Below are positions 14,175 through 17,476 of a DNA stretch of 17,476 nucleotides, piece after piece. The position numbers were made by a program, and so were the translations under genes. This stretch comes from Nitrospinaceae bacterium (GTDB lineage Bacteria > Nitrospinota > Nitrospinia > Nitrospinales > VA-1). The stretch covers positions 1 to 17,476 of the forward strand of contig JAJDBA010000243.1 of NCBI GenBank assembly GCA_029261675.1. The letters are read 5' to 3'. Within the stretch, counting starts at the first letter, position 1. Each line of letters begins with the position of its first letter. The notes beneath the pieces were generated by a model. That model was not told where the DNA came from, searched no databases, and saw nothing but the letters and a program-made list of their open reading frames with translations.

Positions 14175-14315
14175 AGTTATCCTTTTTCTTCAAAAGATTT
14201 TCCGTAGATAAATTAGATACCCTAAATTTTATTTTTAGTATTCAGTTGATCTTGCCTTATATAGTATGGTAATTCTTTATCCAGAAATTAAATAACCCTT
14301 GTAAAGGAGTACAGG

Positions 14316-14489
14316 ATGACACACGACCAAATTGTTTCTGCTTACGAAACTTATCTTGCGGAAAATGAAAGTTTTGAAACCAAAAATATTAAAGCCGCCG
14401 CAGCGCGGGCAAGAAAAGCTTTAGGCGAATTGGGAAAACTGACAAAAGTCAGAAGAGCAGAAATTCAGGAAAGAAAAACCAATATGTAG
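14316..14489 (+). CDS. Small basic Hc1-type histone H1-like protein
   Basis: A 57-residue protein, MTHDQIVSAY to QERKTNM, with a near-perfect ribosome-binding site AAAGGAG (14304-14310) five bases before the ATG. The body is one helical unit with the motif KAAAARARKALGELGKLTK followed by RRAEIQERK. This recalls the N-terminal domain of chlamydial Hc1 (a helical segment with NKAAAQRVR and VAKLYRKE) and small 'histone H1' proteins in other bacteria. Such proteins bind DNA and help compact the nucleoid; the Lys/Ala/Pro-rich tail of true Hc1 is absent, so this would be a minimal form. The alternating Ala and basic residues and strong translation signal support a real, possibly abundant protein. 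The family call is from memory of the motif and is moderate. Confidence 0.7.
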   Translation: MTHDQIVSAYETYLAENESFETKNIKAAAARARKALGELGKLTKVRRAEIQERKTNM

Positions 14490-14539
14490 CGCTTATCAAA
14501 TCCCACCGAAACGGGTAAGGACGGATTGTTTGAAGTATT

Positions 14540-14567
14540 TTGCTAAAAACACCTCAAATAGTATAAT
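14540..14567 (+). promoter_or_regulatory. Sigma-70 type promoter upstream of the MaoC/radical SAM operon
   Basis: TTGCTA (14540-14545) and a perfect TATAAT (14562-14567) are separated by 16 bases. A start near 14575 would give a 70-base leader before the ATG at 14645. Nothing else is recognised between the small basic gene and this element. Confidence 0.55.
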
Positions 14568-14644
14568 GATTGTAAGAAGACTGTTAATTGTTTAATTCAT
14601 GATATTCGTGACTCATTATTCCCTCCTTCACGAAAATATGTATA

Positions 14645-15076
14645 ATGGAAAGCAATATAGCAACATTCGAGTTAGAAGACCTTTCCCAGGGTAAAGAGTT
14701 TTCGTTTGAAAAAAAGATATCTTCCAATGACGTTGATATGTTTGCAAAATTGACGGGTGATAATAGCCCCTTACATATGGAAGATAAATTTGCACAAAAA
14801 CGAGGCTTTAAGAGTCGAGTGGTTCATGGTGGTATTCTTGTAGGCTGTATATCCCAACTAGTAGGGGTTTATTTTCCTGGAGAAAACTCTGTTATCCAAA
14901 CTATTAAAATAAAATTTTCTCACCCTGCATATATTGATGATGTATTAAAAATTCACTCTATAGTTGACCAAATATCAGAAAGTATGAGGACAATTATTCT
15001 TAAACTGGCTATTACCAATCAAGATACGGGTCAGACCCTACTAAAAAGCACCGTCCAAGTAGGCTTCACTAAGTAA
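14645..15076 (+). CDS. MaoC-like hotdog dehydratase ((R)-specific enoyl-CoA/ACP hydratase family)
   Basis: A 143-residue single hotdog domain. The hydratase motif is present: FAKLTGDNSPLHMED (residues 33-47), with Asp39 and His44 at the same five-residue spacing as the catalytic Asp and His of PhaJ, followed by FKSRVVHGGILVG, the conserved glycine-rich helix start. These enzymes add water to trans-2-enoyl thioesters, or remove it, giving (R)-3-hydroxyacyl-CoA or -ACP. No signal peptide. The ribosome-binding site is weak. The radical SAM gene starts nine bases after its stop, so the two are an operon, and an FkbH-like gene follows. That company suggests a tailoring role on a carrier-bound acyl chain rather than PHA or beta-oxidation metabolism; substrate unknown. 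Confidence 0.88.
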   Translation: MESNIATFELEDLSQGKEFSFEKKISSNDVDMFAKLTGDNSPLHMEDKFAQKRGFKSRVVHGGILVGCISQLVGVYFPGENSVIQTIKIKFSHPAYIDDVLKIHSIVDQISESMRTIILKLAITNQDTGQTLLKSTVQVGFTK

Positions 15077-15085
15077 TGATTTCCA

Positions 15086-16738
15086 ATGAAAAAATACGAT
15101 TTTATTTTAATATCTCAATCTGATTTGGTCGATTACTCAGGTTATTCTAACCTCCCGTTAGATCGCATCGATTTATACTCGTCTTTAGTTTATCCTAGAA
15201 TGGTTTATTTTAAGGGTGGGTTTCGGTCTCATTTGGATGTTTTAAACTCCCTTAAAAATAATAAATTCTACTCTGAATCTTCACCTGAGGAACGGAGAAA
15301 TTTATTTAATATTTGGAACCTTCCTGGGTTTAGTGGAATTCATATTGCCAATTATCTTTTACAGTTTGGCATCCATACTAAAGTTATTAATAATTTTGAT
15401 TCTGAGTTTGACCAATTAGAGGAGATCTATAAATTTTCTAGTAATGGCGAGAGACCCCCTCTTGTAGGAATATCAAGTACATTTTATCTTTCCTACAAAG
15501 AGATTAAAAGAGTTACTAAAAACCTGAGAAAAATAGATCCAAATATGGAAATTCTTATTGGGGGAGCTTTCGCCAATGCCGAAACGGTCAGTAAAAATCC
15601 AAAAAATTTCGAAAAACATATGAGAAAGTGTAAGGTTAACTATATTCTTCATGCTTTCAATCCAGAAGAAGATTTAAAAAATCTAATCTTACAAAAAATA
15701 CAAAATGAGCCCTTAAAAAGTATAAAAAATCTTGTTTACCTAGAAGGTAATGATTTTGAAAAAGCTGATTTTCGTTGTACAGAAAGCGAGTGGCATGACC
15801 CGGTTTTAAACAAAACCCCCGCTTTATGGGATAAAATCGAACTACCTTTCCTGAACAAAACAATTCAAATGCGTACGGTTTCAGGGTGCTCTTTTTCCTG
15901 CGCATTTTGCTCTTATCCATCCACAGCAAAAGGGTTGCATACTACCGAATTGGAGTTAGTTGAAAAACACCTCCAAAAAATATTAAATATTAAAAAAGTC
16001 AAAACAATTATATTTTTAGATGATACTTTTAATGTTCCCGTGGATCGTTTCAAAGGTTTATTAAAAATATTTAAAAAATATAACTTTGAATGGTTTTCTT
16101 TTCTTAGAGTCCAATACGTTGACGATGAAATAGCTAGAGATATGAAAGAATCTGGTTGTGTAGGTGTATATCTAGGAATTGAATCTGCAAATGATGCGAT
16201 TTTAAAAAATATGGATAAAAGGGTAACTCGAGCTAATTTTTTAAATGGGATTAAGCATTTAAAAAAATATGGGATTGTCAGTATGGGAGCTTTTGTTTTA
16301 GGATTTCCTGGTGAAACAGAAGAAACGTTAAACGATAATTTAAGTTTTATAGAAGAATCTGGTGTCGAGTTCTATACATTTAAAGAATTCTATTATATGG
16401 AAAATACACCTGTTCATGAAAAGCGAAATGAATTTGGATTAGAAGGGATTGGATCTAAATGGAAACATGAAACTATGGCTTATGAAGATATACATCCTAA
16501 GATTATTCAAATGTTTAAAAAAATCAAAAGTAGTGTTTTTATCGATGCTGATACCAGCCTATGGTATATCGCATACCTTTACGATCAGGGCTACTCCATT
16601 AATGAAATAATTGCCCTTCAAACAGAAATTAATTCAGTTGTTCATGACCAGATTGAAGGGAATTATAATGATGAGCATCCCTCCTTTAATAGAATACAAA
16701 CTTTATTGGGTTCTGTTTATGATAATGCAGCCTCATAA
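15086..16738 (+). CDS. Radical SAM enzyme with N-terminal B12-binding-like domain
   Basis: A 550-residue cytoplasmic protein. Residues about 80-220 resemble the cobalamin-binding Rossmann domain of B12-dependent radical SAM enzymes (GIHIANYLLQFGIHTKVIN, VGISSTFYLSYKEI, EILIGGAFANAE), but no DxHxxG cobalt-ligand motif is visible, so a base-off or vestigial site is likely. The radical SAM core follows: Cys268-x3-Cys272-x2-Cys275 (GCSFSCAFCSY), LDDTFN, the GIES motif at 364-367 (VGVYLGIESAND) and GFPGETEETL near 406. The C-terminal 100 residues are of unknown type. These enzymes often methylate or rearrange unactivated carbons in lipids and natural products. The gene is in places very A+T-rich compared with the flagellar genes, which is compatible with transfer but not proof. 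Confidence 0.9.
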   Translation: MKKYDFILISQSDLVDYSGYSNLPLDRIDLYSSLVYPRMVYFKGGFRSHLDVLNSLKNNKFYSESSPEERRNLFNIWNLPGFSGIHIANYLLQFGIHTKVINNFDSEFDQLEEIYKFSSNGERPPLVGISSTFYLSYKEIKRVTKNLRKIDPNMEILIGGAFANAETVSKNPKNFEKHMRKCKVNYILHAFNPEEDLKNLILQKIQNEPLKSIKNLVYLEGNDFEKADFRCTESEWHDPVLNKTPALWDKIELPFLNKTIQMRTVSGCSFSCAFCSYPSTAKGLHTTELELVEKHLQKILNIKKVKTIIFLDDTFNVPVDRFKGLLKIFKKYNFEWFSFLRVQYVDDEIARDMKESGCVGVYLGIESANDAILKNMDKRVTRANFLNGIKHLKKYGIVSMGAFVLGFPGETEETLNDNLSFIEESGVEFYTFKEFYYMENTPVHEKRNEFGLEGIGSKWKHETMAYEDIHPKIIQMFKKIKSSVFIDADTSLWYIAYLYDQGYSINEIIALQTEINSVVHDQIEGNYNDEHPSFNRIQTLLGSVYDNAAS

Positions 16739-16831
16739 AAAAGTAAGAACTCCTTCCTAGTAGAAAACAATTTAAACCACCTTCTCCCACTAAAAAATGC
16801 CAGAAGAGGTAAAAAATTTTAAGGACCTTTT

Positions 16832-17476
16832 GTGAAGCAAGAAAAACAAAATATTAAGCTCAAATCAATTAAAAAGGAAATCCAAAAAGGCCACTTCACA
16901 GAAGCTTTCAAAGATCTAGTTGCTCTCTCTGAACAAGAACATGATTTTACACTTCAATCTAGATATGCTGCGTTTTACAATTCTATACCTTCAGAAAAGT
17001 TAGAGCTTAAGGATTTGCGATTGGCGTTGTTAGCTACGAGTACCGTTGATCATTTCATTGATATATTAAAATTCTGGCTAGCTAAACAAGGTTTTAGGGT
17101 TGAAATATTTTCGCCCCCGTTTAATACAATCCATCAAACTGTCCTAGATCCAACAAGTGATTTATACAGCTTTGATCCAGAGTTTGTTTGGATTTTTAAT
17201 AACTATCGTGATGTAAAACTTTCAGTCCCTTTTGGTGCAAGCCCAAATGAATGTGATGCTGCGATTGATGTTATCCTTAAGGAGTTTGTTGGACTTTGGG
17301 ATGTCATACAAAAAAAAATATCCTGTCATATCTTACAAAATAACATTGACCTGCCTAATCACAGGGTTTTTGGCAACCTTGAAGGTTCCGTTGGTTGGTC
17401 TCAAATCAACCTTCTAAGAAAATTTAATCTTTCTTTGGCTTTATCGTCTAGGCCAGGTGTTACTATTTTTGATATG
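16832..17476 (+). CDS. FkbH-like protein, N-terminal part (cut by the window edge)
   Basis: An open frame from a GTG at 16832 (AAGGA seven bases upstream) runs to the window's right end without a stop; 215 residues are visible. After a helical, charged start (residues 1-60), the segment KDLRLALLATSTVDHFIDIL and then FRVEIFSPPFNTIHQTVLDP and DLYSFDPEFVWIFNNYRDV match the N-terminal (SGNH-like) region of FkbH family proteins. In these the C-terminal HAD domain with a DxDxT nucleophile makes glyceryl- or related acyl-carrier thioesters from 1,3-bisphosphoglycerate in polyketide and sugar-acylation pathways. The HAD domain would lie beyond the window. It is 93 bases after the radical SAM gene, same strand, probably the same operon. 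A partner acyl carrier protein is expected further downstream. Confidence 0.85.
   Translation, partial: MKQEKQNIKLKSIKKEIQKGHFTEAFKDLVALSEQEHDFTLQSRYAAFYNSIPSEKLELKDLRLALLATSTVDHFIDILKFWLAKQGFRVEIFSPPFNTIHQTVLDPTSDLYSFDPEFVWIFNNYRDVKLSVPFGASPNECDAAIDVILKEFVGLWDVIQKKISCHILQNNIDLPNHRVFGNLEGSVGWSQINLLRKFNLSLALSSRPGVTIFDM

Noticed and set aside
17232..17417. 61-codon plus-strand frame near the right edge
   Set aside because: It lies in another frame of the FkbH-like gene, which has the better family match and runs through this stretch.

Overview
The window looks like a chromosomal segment of an A+T-rich Gram-negative bacterium. It carries L- and P-ring flagellar genes and several lipoprotein signals, which imply an outer membrane. 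The truncated left-edge gene encodes the C-terminus of an ethylbenzene-dehydrogenase-type haem-b subunit, a family that includes the nitrite oxidoreductase subunit NxrC. A Nitrospinota-like nitrite oxidiser is therefore possible, but this is an inference from one gene fragment.

Layout. (1) 1-285: end of the haem-subunit gene, closed by a strong hairpin terminator (321-371). It converges on a single-domain rhodanese (385-702, minus strand). (2) 969-10917: flagellar block on the plus strand in two transcription units, each preceded by a sigma-54 type -24/-12 element with the exact GG-N10-GC spacing. Unit A (element at 969-986) is flgF-flgG-flgA-flgH, two Ig-fold lipoproteins, then flgI. Unit B (element at 6586-6602) is flgJ-flgN-flgK-flgL. 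Rod (FlgF, FlgG), P-ring and its chaperone (FlgI, FlgA), L-ring (FlgH), rod cap (FlgJ, no muramidase domain) and hook-filament junction (FlgK, FlgL, chaperone FlgN) are thus co-located. (3) 10969-14174: a signalling cluster. A minus-strand operon encodes an uncharacterised acidic protein, a single-domain response regulator and a REC-histidine kinase. Divergent from it is a REC-PAS protein. None has a DNA-binding output domain. (4) 14316-14489: a small basic protein resembling the N-terminal domain of Hc1-type histone H1-like proteins. (5) 14540-17476: a probable sigma-70 promoter, then a MaoC-type hotdog hydratase, a B12-binding-type radical SAM enzyme and the start of an FkbH-like gene, cut by the window edge. 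These three look like part of a specialised acyl-transfer or tailoring pathway.

The most unusual features are two short outer-membrane-type lipoproteins with Ig-like domains inserted between flgH and flgI, where a lineage-specific basal-body or ring accessory would be expected. Next come the MaoC/radical SAM/FkbH cluster, the enlarged FlgL with two 111-residue repeats, and two poly-G tracts inside the histidine kinase gene. No tRNA, rRNA, CRISPR array or insertion sequence was recognised.
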